Origin: Rhizobium leguminosarum bv. trifolii WSM2297
GTDB lineage: Bacteria > Pseudomonadota > Alphaproteobacteria > Rhizobiales > Rhizobiaceae
NCBI RefSeq assembly: GCF_000271845.1
Contig: NZ_JH719395.1
Coordinates: 3,730,361-3,794,360 of the forward strand
DNA: 64,000 nt
Reading direction: 5' to 3'
The position numbers and the translations under genes were made by a program. This document shows, one piece after another, positions 26,417 to 37,159 of this stretch (its first letter is position 1; the number at the start of each line of letters is the position of its first letter). The notes below the pieces were generated by a model. That model was not told the origin of the DNA, ran no database searches, and was given only the letters and a program-made list of their open reading frames with translations.

Positions 26417-26786
26417 CGAATGTCCGGAATCGTGAAGCGTGACAGCTAAGCCTAAGCGGTGTCGATGGCAAGGTTCGCAGCTTCGCTGCCTTAGATCGCC
26501 CTGCCGGTCGGTGCGGATGAGCATCAGGCACGATCCTGCGCTGAACCGAATTCTCGATAAAAATACAACCTGGGGATGGATGTCGCGACGCCGTCGGGGC
26601 GCTATGACCGGCAGGCTTTTTCAGTGCCTGCGAGCCCCGCATAGTCGGGGTTCTGCCATAATCGTTTCACCTACTGACGTAACGTAAGGCCCAAAAAAAG
26701 TTGGTTGAATTTTGCAACTTCAGGGTTGAGTTATCTTCTGAAAACGATATGGTTAACGAACTATTATTGTATCAGAGAGTGATGAA
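26417..26786. other. Intergenic region between divergent recF and the XRE regulator
   Basis: 370 bp without a convincing gene. Visible features are two hairpins at about 26611-26656: GCAGGC/GCCTGC around TTTTTCAGT, and GCCCCG/CGGGGT around CATAGT. A stretch of seven A lies at about 26693-26699. TTAACGAACTATTATT at 26753-26768 is one base short of a full CtrA box (TTAA-N7-TTAA). It must hold the promoters of recF and of the XRE gene, but none stands out. Confidence 0.5.
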
Positions 26787-27152
26787 GTGCCAGATCCGGT
26801 TGATATTATCGTTGGGCGCAACGTAAGACAGTTTCGCGCCCTTCGCCGTGTTTCCCAGCTCGAGCTTGGCGAAGCACTCGGACTGACGTTCCAGCAGATT
26901 CAGAAATACGAAAAAGGGACGAACCGCGTTTCCGCCAGCAAGCTGCATCAGATCGCAGTCTTTCTCGACGTGGATATTGCTGCTCTTTTCGAGGGAGCCG
27001 GCATATCGCAATTCGGCAGCCGTATCGAACTCAGCCCTGACGCCTATGCACTTGCATTGAGCTACGACAGACTGAATTCACCGGCAGGCAAGGAAGCGGT
27101 CAAAACCATCGTCACGATCATGAGTGGCGAAACGACCGATAGCGCCGCCTGA
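26787..27152 (+). CDS. XRE-family HTH transcriptional regulator
   Basis: DNA-binding protein of 121 aa with a GTG start at 26787. The Cro/CI-type helix-turn-helix spans about 10-65 (VGRNVRQFRALRRVSQLELG, LGLTFQQIQKYEKGTNRVSA), followed by a region that may mediate dimers. The sequence is of the rhizobial PhrR/PraR-like type, regulators linked to stress or quorum sensing in relatives, but I cannot assign it to either. A near-CtrA box lies about 20 bp upstream of the start codon. Confidence 0.88.
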   Translation: MPDPVDIIVGRNVRQFRALRRVSQLELGEALGLTFQQIQKYEKGTNRVSASKLHQIAVFLDVDIAALFEGAGISQFGSRIELSPDAYALALSYDRLNSPAGKEAVKTIVTIMSGETTDSAA

Positions 27153-27200
27153 TCTCGCCGGAGCGGGATCGCGTGCTCGTTCGAGGTCTGCACGCCGCGT

Positions 27201-27467
27201 CTAGTGGATCTCACATTCGTGCAGTGCCATCAGCAGATCGTCCTGCGTCTGGTGACCGGCGTGATAGAGGTCGATCGCGATGCTGGCGATGGAAAGGCCT
27301 TGCTGGCTGCGAAGCTTGATGTTGCGCTCGGCGCACCATGTATAGATGGCGCCGGCGAGAACGTCGACGTCTTCGGACTGAGAGGAAAAGGCTGGCGCCA
27401 TGGCAGATACCCTTGGTTTGGTTGTCCCGCGCGTCTGAGGACGCTCTATCACTTTGAATCCGCGCAT
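27201..27467 (-). CDS. Small conserved-looking hypothetical protein
   Basis: Protein of 88 aa, start ATG at 27467 with AAAGGA just upstream; an in-frame ATG at 27401 would remove a basic N-terminus. The C-terminal two thirds look folded and helical: DVDVLAGAIYTWCAERNIKL and SIASIAIDLYHAGHQTQDDL, ending MALHECEIH. No known domain was recognised. The helical pattern, codon usage like the neighbours and clean start support a real gene. It lies convergent to the XRE gene. Confidence 0.6.
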   Translation of the reverse strand: MRGFKVIERPQTRGTTKPRVSAMAPAFSSQSEDVDVLAGAIYTWCAERNIKLRSQQGLSIASIAIDLYHAGHQTQDDLLMALHECEIH

Positions 27468-27674
27468 AGTCCTTTCCGGATATCGTTCCGAATTTCGGGG
27501 TTATGCGCTGACGGCAGAGACTGAATTCATTTCGAAAACTTGCAAGCGGCATCATCTGGCGGCGTTAACGCAAGTGTTGTTCCGCCCCAGCGTCGTGCCA
27601 AACCAGGACATGTCGCCCAGCATGCACGGCCAATGTTGCAAATCGGGACAATGCTAGAAGCATCGGGACGTGCG

Positions 27675-27712
27675 GAAACAACAAAGCCGGAGACGTTTCC
27701 GCCCCCGGCTTT
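27675..27712 (-). terminator. Intrinsic terminator after dnaJ
   Basis: On the minus strand AAAGCCGG (27712-27705) pairs with CCGGCTTT (27690-27683) around a G/C-rich loop, followed by GTTGTTT. It lies 24 bp after the dnaJ stop and would end the dnaK-dnaJ transcript. The rest of the 268-bp gap (27468-27735) shows nothing else recognisable. Confidence 0.7.
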
Positions 27713-27735
27713 CGCGATGAACTATCGGTCTCGGC

Positions 27736-28866
27736 TCACCCTTCGAAGAATTCCTTCATTCGGGCGAAGAAGCCCGTCGATTCGGGATTGTTCTCCTTGG
27801 AGGACAGCTGCTCGAATTCCTGCAGCAGCTCGCGCTGGCGCTTGGTGAGCTTTTGCGGTGTCTCGATCTGGATCTGGATGTAGAGGTCGCCCGTCTGCGC
27901 CGAACGCAGCACCGGCATGCCCTTGCTCTTCAGGCGGAACTGCTTGCCGGCCTGCGTGCCCTCGGGCACGCTGACGCGCGACTTGGTGCCGTCGAGCGTC
28001 GCCACGTCGAAAGTGCCGCCGAGAGCGGCCGTCGTCATCGAGATCGGAACGGCGCAATAGAGATCGGCTCCATCGCGCTGATAGAATTCATGCGGCTTCA
28101 CCGACAGGAAGATATAGAGGTCGCCCGCCGGACCGCCGCGGGCGCCGGCTTCGCCTTCGCCCTGCAGCCGGATGCGCGTGCCGTCCTCAATGCCGGCGGG
28201 GATATTGACCGAAAGCGAGCGCTCTTCGGTCACCCGGCCCTGGCCGTGGCACTTCGGGCAGGGATCGGGAATGATCTGGCCGCGGCCGTGGCAGGTCGGG
28301 CAGGTCCGCTCGATCGAGAAGAAGCCTTGTGCCGCGCGCACGCGCCCCGATCCCTGGCAGGTGCCGCAGTTCTTCGGCTGGGTGCCGGGCTTGGCGCCCG
28401 AACCCGAACAGACATCGCAGGTGATCGAAGTGGGAACGCGGATCTGCGCGGTCTTGCCGGCGAACGCCTCTTCCAGCGTGATTTCCATATTGTAGCGAAG
28501 ATCGGCGCCGCGTTCGCGGCCGCCCGACGAGCGCTGGCGCGCCCGCCCGCCGCCCATCATCTCGCCGAAGATATCCTCGAAGATGTCGGAGAAACCGCCG
28601 CCGGCAAATCCGCCGCCGCCCCCGCCGCCCATGCCGCCATGCTCGAAAGCCGCATGACCATAACGATCATAGGCCGCCCGCTTCTGCGGGTCCTTGAGCA
28701 TCTCGTAGGCTTCGTTGATTTCCTTGAACTTGCGTTCGGCGTCCTTGTCATCCGGGTTCTTGTCCGGATGGAATTTCATCGCCAATTTGCGGAAGGCGCT
28801 CTTCAGCTCTTTCTCGTCCGCCGTCTTGGCTACGCCCAGAGTTTCGTAAAAGTCCGCTTTTGCCAT
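27736..28866 (-). CDS. dnaJ: Chaperone protein DnaJ
   Basis: Hsp40 co-chaperone (376 aa) that delivers substrates to DnaK and stimulates its ATPase. The J-domain (1-70) contains the HPD motif in [15 protein letters not shown] Gly-rich region of about 80-110 follows. Four CxxCxGxG zinc repeats begin [24 protein letters not shown] and CPKCHGQG at about 145-215. The C-terminal substrate domains end [15 protein letters not shown]. All hallmarks intact and length normal. It lies 85 bp after dnaK on the same strand and is probably in the same heat-shock operon. Confidence 0.98.
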   Translation of the reverse strand: MAKADFYETLGVAKTADEKELKSAFRKLAMKFHPDKNPDDKDAERKFKEINEAYEMLKDPQKRAAYDRYGHAAFEHGGMGGGGGGGFAGGGFSDIFEDIFGEMMGGGRARQRSSGGRERGADLRYNMEITLEEAFAGKTAQIRVPTSITCDVCSGSGAKPGTQPKNCGTCQGSGRVRAAQGFFSIERTCPTCHGRGQIIPDPCPKCHGQGRVTEERSLSVNIPAGIEDGTRIRLQGEGEAGARGGPAGDLYIFLSVKPHEFYQRDGADLYCAVPISMTTAALGGTFDVATLDGTKSRVSVPEGTQAGKQFRLKSKGMPVLRSAQTGDLYIQIQIETPQKLTKRQRELLQEFEQLSSKENNPESTGFFARMKEFFEG

Positions 28867-28951
28867 TAAGGATTAAACCCCGGAAATGGATTTCCGGCTG
28901 CCATGGTGAGCAGCCGGATCAGGTGTTGAAGCATAACCACGCCGTCGCGGA

Positions 28952-30868
<1,917 letters not shown>

Positions 30869-30979
30869 GTCATTCTCTCCTTGAAGCAAGCTGTCGGAAC
30901 CCCGAGAAGGCATTTCCCTGACAGCCCCTTACGGGATGGGTCTACTTACGATTACGCAATCGTGATTGCGGTGATGCGG

Positions 30980-31011
30980 CGTATATAAGGAGCGGTTTTC
31001 TGGACTGCAAG
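30980..31011 (-). promoter_or_regulatory. RpoH (sigma-32) type promoter of dnaK
   Basis: Minus-strand CTTG (31011-31008) and CTTATATACG (30989-30980), 18 bp apart, match the alphaproteobacterial heat-shock consensus CTTG-N17-CYTATNTNNG in every defined base of the -10 box, with the spacer one longer. It would give a leader of about 105 nt before dnaK. Confidence 0.7.
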
Positions 31012-31150
31012 GCGAGAAATGGCCCGGAATCCAGCAAAACGAATGTGTTGCATTCAATTTTTACAGTCATCGCGAAAGCGGCCGCCCGCCGTCCGGAAAG
31101 CCGCCGATTTCTAACGCATCCGGTCTGTGCCGGCCATGCAGCAAAAGATC

Positions 31151-33490
31151 TCACTGGCCCATGATCAGATCGAGCAGGGTCGTGCGCCGCGGCTGGACTG
31201 AGGAGGTCGACTGCGGCCCCCCGATATCGCCGGGCGGCACGATGCCGTCGTAGCCGGAACCGCCGCCTTCGGCAACGTCGGCGGGGGGAACCGGCCCGTT
31301 GGCGGAGGTTGCGCTCTGTTGCCGGACAGGCGCCTGCGGATAGCGGTTGGCACTGTCGTCGCCGCCGAAGACGCCGGAAATGATGCCGCCGATCGTCGAA
31401 GGCGGCGCCTCGGCCGTCATCGGTTGCCCGCTGCCCGCTTGTCCATTACCAGGGGCTGCCTGCGCCATCGGCTGACCATTGTTCGGATCGGCGATCAACT
31501 GGCCGTTGCCGAACAGCGGCGCCGGCGAAAGACCCTTGTGGGCGGCGATCATGAATTCTTTCCAGGCTTTGGCTGGAAGGCCGCCGCCGGTCACCTTCTT
31601 CATCGGCTTGCCGTCGTCATTGCCGAACCACACCCCGGTGGTCAGGTTGCTGGTGAAGCCGACGAACAGCGCGTCGCGCGAATTCTGCGTCGTGCCGGTC
31701 TTTCCGGCCGCCTGCCAGCCGGGGATCTTGGCGCTCTTGCCGGTGCCGTTGTCGATGACGCCCATCATCATCGCATCCATCTCGGCGACGATCTGCTCGG
31801 ACAGCACGCGCGGCGGGCTATCATAGGTATTTTCGTAGAGAACTTTGCCCTCGGCGGTCGTCACCCGGCGAATGACATGCGGCGTCGCCTTGTAGCCGCC
31901 GTTCATGAAGGCGGCATAGGAGGCGGTGAGTTCCATCAGCGACACCTCAGAGGTGCCGAGGGCGATCGAGGCGTTCGGCTGCAACTCGCTTTCGATGCCG
32001 AGCCGGTGGGCAAGCTTGATCACCTGATCCGGCCCGTCATACATCACCAGCTGGGCAGCCACCGTGTTCAGCGATTTGGCAAGTGCGGTCGCCAGCGTCA
32101 CTTCGCCATTGTATTTCTTCTCGTAATTTTCGGGCGTCCAGTCGCCGATGCGGATCGGCGCATCGTTGAACACCGAAAAAGGCGTCAGTCCCTTTTCCAG
32201 CGCTGCGGCATAGACGAAGGGCTTGAACGAGGAGCCCGGCTGGCGTTTGGCCTTGACGGCGCGGTTGAACTGGCTCGTCGCATAATCCCTGCCGCCGACG
32301 AGCGCCCGGATCGCACCGGTGCCGTCGATCGAGACGAGGGCTGCCTGCGAAGCGTCGAGCTTTCCGCCCTCCTTGTCGAGCACGTCGACCAGCGATTGCT
32401 CGGCCTTCTTTTCCAGCGACTTGTCGATGGTCGTATCGACGATGACGTCTTCCTTGACGTCGCCGATCAGACCCGGCAATTCGTCCATCACCATGTCGGC
32501 GACATAGTGTCCGGCTCCGGACCAATAGCTCTTGGCCGAGGCCGGGGTCTGGGACATCGCGGTCTTGACCTCGGAATCGGTGATGAAGCCCTGCTCGCGC
32601 ATTGCCGCCAGCACGAGCTGGGCGCGCGCATTGGCGGCGTCGGCGTCGCGGGCCGGCGAAAGCCGAGACGGCGCCTTGAGCAGGCCGGCCAGCACCGCGG
32701 CCTCGCCAAGGTTCACGTCACGCGCCGATTTGTTGAAATAGCGGCGTGACGCCGCCTCGACGCCATAGGCGTTCGATCCGAAGAACACCCGGTTGAGATA
32801 CATCGCAAGGATTTGGTCCTTGGTGTATTTCTGCTCCAGCCACAGCGACAGCAGCACCTCCTGCACCTTGCGTTCCAGCGTTCTCTCAGGCGAGAGGAAG
32901 AGGTTCTTGGCGAGCTGCTGCGTCAGGGTCGAGCCGCCCTGCACCATGTGGCCGGCCGTGAAGTTGGTCACGATCGCCCGGCCGAGGCCGAGCGGGTCGA
33001 CGCCGAAATGCGAATAGAAACGCCGATCCTCGATGGCGATGACGGCTTCCGGAATATAGGGCGACATGTTCTCGAGCGACAGCGCCTCGCCGCCGGTGGC
33101 GCCGCGATTGGCGATGACGCTGCCGTCGACAGCGGTGATCTTGACGTTCGGCGGCCGATCCGGGATTGCCCATGTGCTGGCGCTCGGCATGCGTGAGCCA
33201 TAATAGACCACCAGCCCGGCAACGCCGATGCCGGCCCAGATGAACAGCACGACGCACCAGTAGATCACGCGGCGGAGGAAACCGAAAAAGCCACCGCCTT
33301 CGCGCTCCCGCGGCTCGCGCCGCTTCCGCGGGGCGGGGCGTTCCGGCGGCGGTTTGGAACTGCCGCGCCGCGAAGATCTGCTTCCGACAACACGGTCATC
33401 GGCATCGAGCGAAAATTCGTCATCGTCGCGTGCCGGGCGGCCGCTGAAGGACGGTTCGATTCTGTCGCCTGATCTGCCTCTGCCTGCCAT
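31151..33490 (-). CDS. Bifunctional class A penicillin-binding protein (PBP1A type)
   Basis: Peptidoglycan glycosyltransferase/transpeptidase of about 779 aa. A basic, Arg/Pro-rich cytoplasmic tail precedes one membrane helix (VIYWCVVLFIWAGIGVAGLV, about 80-100). The GT51 domain has EDRRFYSHFGVDPLGLGRAI (near 153) with the catalytic Glu, and QGGSTLTQQLAKNLFLSPER. The transpeptidase has SxxK in GSSFKPFVYAA (Ser near 418), SxN in KSLNTVAAQL, and KTGTTQNSRD near 596. A disordered Gln/Ala/Gly/Pro tail follows. ATG at 33490 was chosen; ATGs at 33511 and 33538 are possible. A full CtrA-type box lies about 200 bp upstream. Confidence 0.93.
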   Translation of the reverse strand: MAGRGRSGDRIEPSFSGRPARDDDEFSLDADDRVVGSRSSRRGSSKPPPERPAPRKRREPREREGGGFFGFLRRVIYWCVVLFIWAGIGVAGLVVYYGSRMPSASTWAIPDRPPNVKITAVDGSVIANRGATGGEALSLENMSPYIPEAVIAIEDRRFYSHFGVDPLGLGRAIVTNFTAGHMVQGGSTLTQQLAKNLFLSPERTLERKVQEVLLSLWLEQKYTKDQILAMYLNRVFFGSNAYGVEAASRRYFNKSARDVNLGEAAVLAGLLKAPSRLSPARDADAANARAQLVLAAMREQGFITDSEVKTAMSQTPASAKSYWSGAGHYVADMVMDELPGLIGDVKEDVIVDTTIDKSLEKKAEQSLVDVLDKEGGKLDASQAALVSIDGTGAIRALVGGRDYATSQFNRAVKAKRQPGSSFKPFVYAAALEKGLTPFSVFNDAPIRIGDWTPENYEKKYNGEVTLATALAKSLNTVAAQLVMYDGPDQVIKLAHRLGIESELQPNASIALGTSEVSLMELTASYAAFMNGGYKATPHVIRRVTTAEGKVLYENTYDSPPRVLSEQIVAEMDAMMMGVIDNGTGKSAKIPGWQAAGKTGTTQNSRDALFVGFTSNLTTGVWFGNDDGKPMKKVTGGGLPAKAWKEFMIAAHKGLSPAPLFGNGQLIADPNNGQPMAQAAPGNGQAGSGQPMTAEAPPSTIGGIISGVFGGDDSANRYPQAPVRQQSATSANGPVPPADVAEGGGSGYDGIVPPGDIGGPQSTSSVQPRRTTLLDLIMGQ

Positions 33491-33559
33491 CGCCGACCGG
33501 TCACACCCCATGTTCGATCGCGAAGCCCGGCTTCGCACAACTGCGCTTCTACCGCGCCG

Positions 33560-33655
33560 CGGGTTTTTTAGACGCGCAAAGGACGCTGTAGCACTTTGAC
33601 GTGCTGCATAATCTTGTCCTGAAATCGATTTCGATTTGAGGGATTATGCAGTGGC
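33560..33655. repeat. Dispersed palindromic intergenic repeat, copy 1
   Basis: The block TTAGACGCGCAAAGGACGCT followed by GTAGCACTTTGACGTGCTGC and an imperfect palindrome (ATAATC..GAAATCGATTTCGATTT..GGATTAT) recurs in inverted orientation at 51430-51535. A short piece (CAGACGCGCGAATGAGGCTG) also occurs at 34359-34378. This is a rhizobial intergenic repeat. It sits upstream of the PBP gene, next to a CtrA-type box. Confidence 0.75.
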
Positions 33656-33691
33656 GACGTGATCATCCGACTGAACTGTAATTGCGGCGAT

Positions 33692-33707
33692 TTAACGGGG
33701 TATTAAC
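33692..33707. promoter_or_regulatory. CtrA-type box upstream of the PBP gene
   Basis: TTAACGGGGTATTAAC is an exact TTAA-N7-TTAAC match, the full binding site of the alphaproteobacterial cell-cycle regulator CtrA. It lies about 200 bp upstream of the PBP start and about 140 bp downstream of the stop (33842) of the preceding minus-strand gene. A role in timing of cell-wall synthesis is an inference. Confidence 0.55.
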
Positions 33708-33841
33708 GATGGAAAGCAAAGCAGACCGCGCCGCGAAAGAGTAGCGCCGATCCGGCCTGGTGCGACGCGCTTTAGAGCTTTGATTATGCCAGTCGGATCC
33801 CACCACCGCTGCCGCCTTGTCGCGCGGCATGCATAGCCAGT

Positions 33842-34063
33842 TCAGAACTGGCGGGCCTCGTAATCGTCGAGCGTTTCCGGGTCCTGCTTATATTCCCACT
33901 CGCCCAGATGAAAGCGGCGCCAGATCTGGCCGGAAGGGTCGAGGGGCGCGCCGTCGGTAAGGCGGACCGGAAGGAGTGGATTGTGTTTATGCCAGACGGT
34001 AACATCGATAGTGGCTGAACGAGCGCCGAAAAGCCCCAAGAAAGTCAGGTAGTCTTGCGTCAT
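33842..34063 (-). CDS. Small hypothetical protein
   Basis: Protein of 73 aa from the ATG at 34063, preceded by GAGG 9 nt upstream. The sequence starts MTQDYLTFLGLFGARSATID and has an aromatic-rich second half (IWRRFHLGEWEYKQDPETLD) with an acidic end. No family recognised. A longer frame begins at 34099 without a ribosome site. It is monocistronic, between a CtrA-type box and a plus-strand small-RNA candidate. It is probably real, given the clean start and protein-like composition. Confidence 0.55.
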   Translation of the reverse strand: MTQDYLTFLGLFGARSATIDVTVWHKHNPLLPVRLTDGAPLDPSGQIWRRFHLGEWEYKQDPETLDDYEARQF

Positions 34064-34199
34064 TGGGGCCAGCCTCGAACGGATAAAATCAATCCGCAAT
34101 GTCGCGAAAGTGCATTAAAGAATCCCGTTGCACAAGTCGAGGATTGCATTTCAGGGTCGCAGCCTTGCGCCGCGCATCTTCTGTCCGGCCGACGGAACC

Positions 34200-34335
34200 T
34201 ATAAGCTTCACGATTGTTTATGATGAAGCGGGACAACCCCTCACGTCCCGCGTAAGATCGGCCGTCTCCCCTCAACACGCGCCGATCGACATCAGGCCCG
34301 GTGCATCCCTCAACGGGAGCGCCGGGCTTTTTATT
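34200..34335 (+). ncRNA. Candidate trans-acting small RNA with three C-rich-loop hairpins
   Basis: Three hairpins in a row, each exposing a CCCTC or CCCCTC stretch. Hairpin 1 (34228-34251) is GCGGGAC-AACCCCTCAC-GTCCCGC. Hairpin 2 (34256-34287) has stem GATCGGC/GCCGATC with CTCCCCTCAAC in the loop. Hairpin 3 (34296-34327) has stem GCCCGG/CCGGGC with an inner TCCCTCAACGGGA and is followed by TTTTT, so it is an intrinsic terminator. No plus-strand gene precedes it. The exposed pyrimidine loops could pair with GAGGG-type ribosome sites, as in known anti-Shine-Dalgarno sRNAs. CTATAAG at 34199-34205 may be part of the promoter; the 5' end is unknown. Confidence 0.75.
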
Positions 34336-34420
34336 GCAAGGCCCTTGCTCGCCTTTTCAGACGCGCGAATGAGGCTGTGACATTGACAAGAGCGGCGGCC
34401 TTGCGACCGCCGCCGATATC

Positions 34421-35119
34421 TCAGTCGCAGGACGGATCGCCCGGGCGGCAGACGAAGGGCGAAGCCCTGGGGTCGGGCCGCTTGTAGGTATCGGCCTTCC
34501 CGCCCCTGAACTGCGGCAGGTCACGGAAATCCGAACTCCTGGTATCGCCCCTGTTGTCATCCCGACGGTCCGACCTGCGGCTTTCGCCTCTGCGATCTTC
34601 CCTTCGATTGTCGTCGCGCCAGTCCCGGTCGCGATTTCGGTTACGATCCCCGTAGTCGCGATCCCGATTGCGATCCCCATAGTCGCGATCCCGATCCCGG
34701 TTACGGTAGTAATAATCAGGGCCGCGGCTCCAGCGGTCGCGGTCACGGTAGAAATCGCGGTTGCGGTAATTGCGGTCCCAATAATTGCCGACACTGAAGC
34801 TGATCATCGGAATGCCGAGCGGGCGGTAATATTCCGGACCGACATAGACACGGCGTTGCTGGTAGACAGCCTGGACATACTGGCCGGAAACCCAGCCGCG
34901 ACCGCCATAGAATTCGACGTCGCACCAGTTGACGTCGGAAAGACATCCACGGATTTCGACGGCGGAACCGGCGGGCACGACTGCGACGGCAGGGTACCGG
35001 GTGCTCGGACCTGCACGCATGTTGACGTTCGCCGTCGAGTAGCCCTCGGCGGCCTGCGCAATCACCGGAGCTAGCACAAACAGGCCAGCTACAGCGATTT
35101 TAACAATGAGATTTTTCAC
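34421..35119 (-). CDS. Exported SH3-domain protein with Arg/Asp/Asn repeat region
   Basis: Protein of 232 aa. The GTG at 35119 is the likely start because GAGGAG (35133-35128) lies 8 nt upstream; another GTG at 35128 touches that site. A signal peptide (IVKIAVAGLFVLAPVIAQA) is followed by an SH3 domain (YSTANVNMRAGPSTRYPAVA, WCDVEFYGGRGWVSGQYVQA) and PEYYRPLGIPMISFSVGNYW. A low-complexity region of about 90 residues follows, made of NRDRDYGD- and RRDDNRGD-like repeats rich in Arg, Asp, Asn and Tyr. It ends with a Cys pair (FVCRPGDPSCD). Its location would be the periplasm or cell surface; the function is unknown. Confidence 0.85.
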   Translation of the reverse strand: MKNLIVKIAVAGLFVLAPVIAQAAEGYSTANVNMRAGPSTRYPAVAVVPAGSAVEIRGCLSDVNWCDVEFYGGRGWVSGQYVQAVYQQRRVYVGPEYYRPLGIPMISFSVGNYWDRNYRNRDFYRDRDRWSRGPDYYYRNRDRDRDYGDRNRDRDYGDRNRNRDRDWRDDNRREDRRGESRRSDRRDDNRGDTRSSDFRDLPQFRGGKADTYKRPDPRASPFVCRPGDPSCD

Positions 35120-35377
35120 GCTTCTCACTCCTCGTTTGGCGCGTTTTCAGCCAGCGCCTGGCTGCCTTTTCTTGGCACATGCCATCTGCAGGAAAAGATA
35201 GAACGATCGCCCGCATTTGTTAGGGCGCCACCATTTTCCTTGTCTTTCAAAGGCTTATACCCGGTCGCGATGAACGCAGCTTGAACGAGGGGAATTTTGT
35301 GATCCGGTATGGCGTTTCGACATGCCGGATGAAATCGCAAAGGGGCGTGATGTGACCGCCGTCGGCGCTGTGATGCG
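35120..35377. other. Leader/intergenic region of the SH3-repeat gene
   Basis: About 260 bp upstream of the GTG start. It holds the ribosome site GAGGAG at 35133-35128 and a GC-poor stretch around 35220-35260, but no recognisable gene. The promoter of the SH3-repeat gene should be here. The CtrA-type palindrome begins at its right edge. Confidence 0.4.
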
Positions 35378-35393
35378 TTAACGATTCGTTAAC
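35377..35393. promoter_or_regulatory. CtrA-type box, perfect palindrome
   Basis: GTTAACGA-T-TCGTTAAC is a perfect 17-bp inverted repeat and contains TTAA-N7-TTAAC on both strands, the full CtrA site. It lies just before the plus-strand small-RNA candidate (35405-35500) and about 260 bp upstream of the minus-strand SH3-repeat gene; either could be the target. Confidence 0.6.
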
Positions 35394-35404
35394 CTTTCCG
35401 GGGC

Positions 35405-35500
35405 AGTCTCGTTGCAATACCGCTTTCTCCTTGACCACGGATGAACTGGCACTGAGACGAGCGGACGACGAAAGGCCGGTTTGAACCGGCCTTTTTGTTG
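35405..35500 (+). ncRNA. Candidate small RNA, paralogue of the one at 20947-21105
   Basis: TGACCACGGATGAACTGGCA at 35432-35451 is identical to the minus-strand segment 21030-21011 and forms the same small hairpin, CCA-CGGATGAAC-TGG. The transcript would end at an intrinsic terminator (stem AAAGGCCGGTT/AACCGGCCTTT at 35471-35494, then TTTTT). A CtrA-type palindrome precedes it by about 15 bp. No ORF fits. The terminator could also serve the convergent M20 peptidase gene. Identity with the alpha-r8/MmgR family is a suspicion only; 5' end estimated. Confidence 0.65.
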
Positions 35501-35545
35501 TCGCGATTTCTATGCTGCGTCTTGGCTAAAGGCGCCCAGTCTCTG

Positions 35546-36934
<1,389 letters not shown>

Positions 36935-37159
36935 TTTCGACTCCTTTTCGAAATTTGGCCGGACGATAGACCAAACTGGGAAAGCAGGCGAGGCGGAAAA
37001 AGTAAAAATTAGCGGCCCGCAAGTGTGCTGAAACGACACAATTCGGGTCTTTATCGAAGGGCATGTCGCGATAATAAAGAAAGACCTAATTCAATTTACA
37101 GTTAATTAGCACAACCTAAATAGCATCGGCCGAAAATAAGCTGTTCGGGGGGCGCGCAG

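Noticed and set aside
34099..34380. Plus-strand 93-codon open frame overlapping the three-hairpin region
   Set aside because: No ribosome site or domain, and it reads through three hairpins and a terminator; the small-RNA reading explains the sequence better.
34618..34770. Short tandem repeats in the SH3-repeat gene considered as a CRISPR array
   Set aside because: The units are 12-24 bp degenerate in-frame repeats coding Arg/Asp/Asn, without spacers of constant length and without cas genes.
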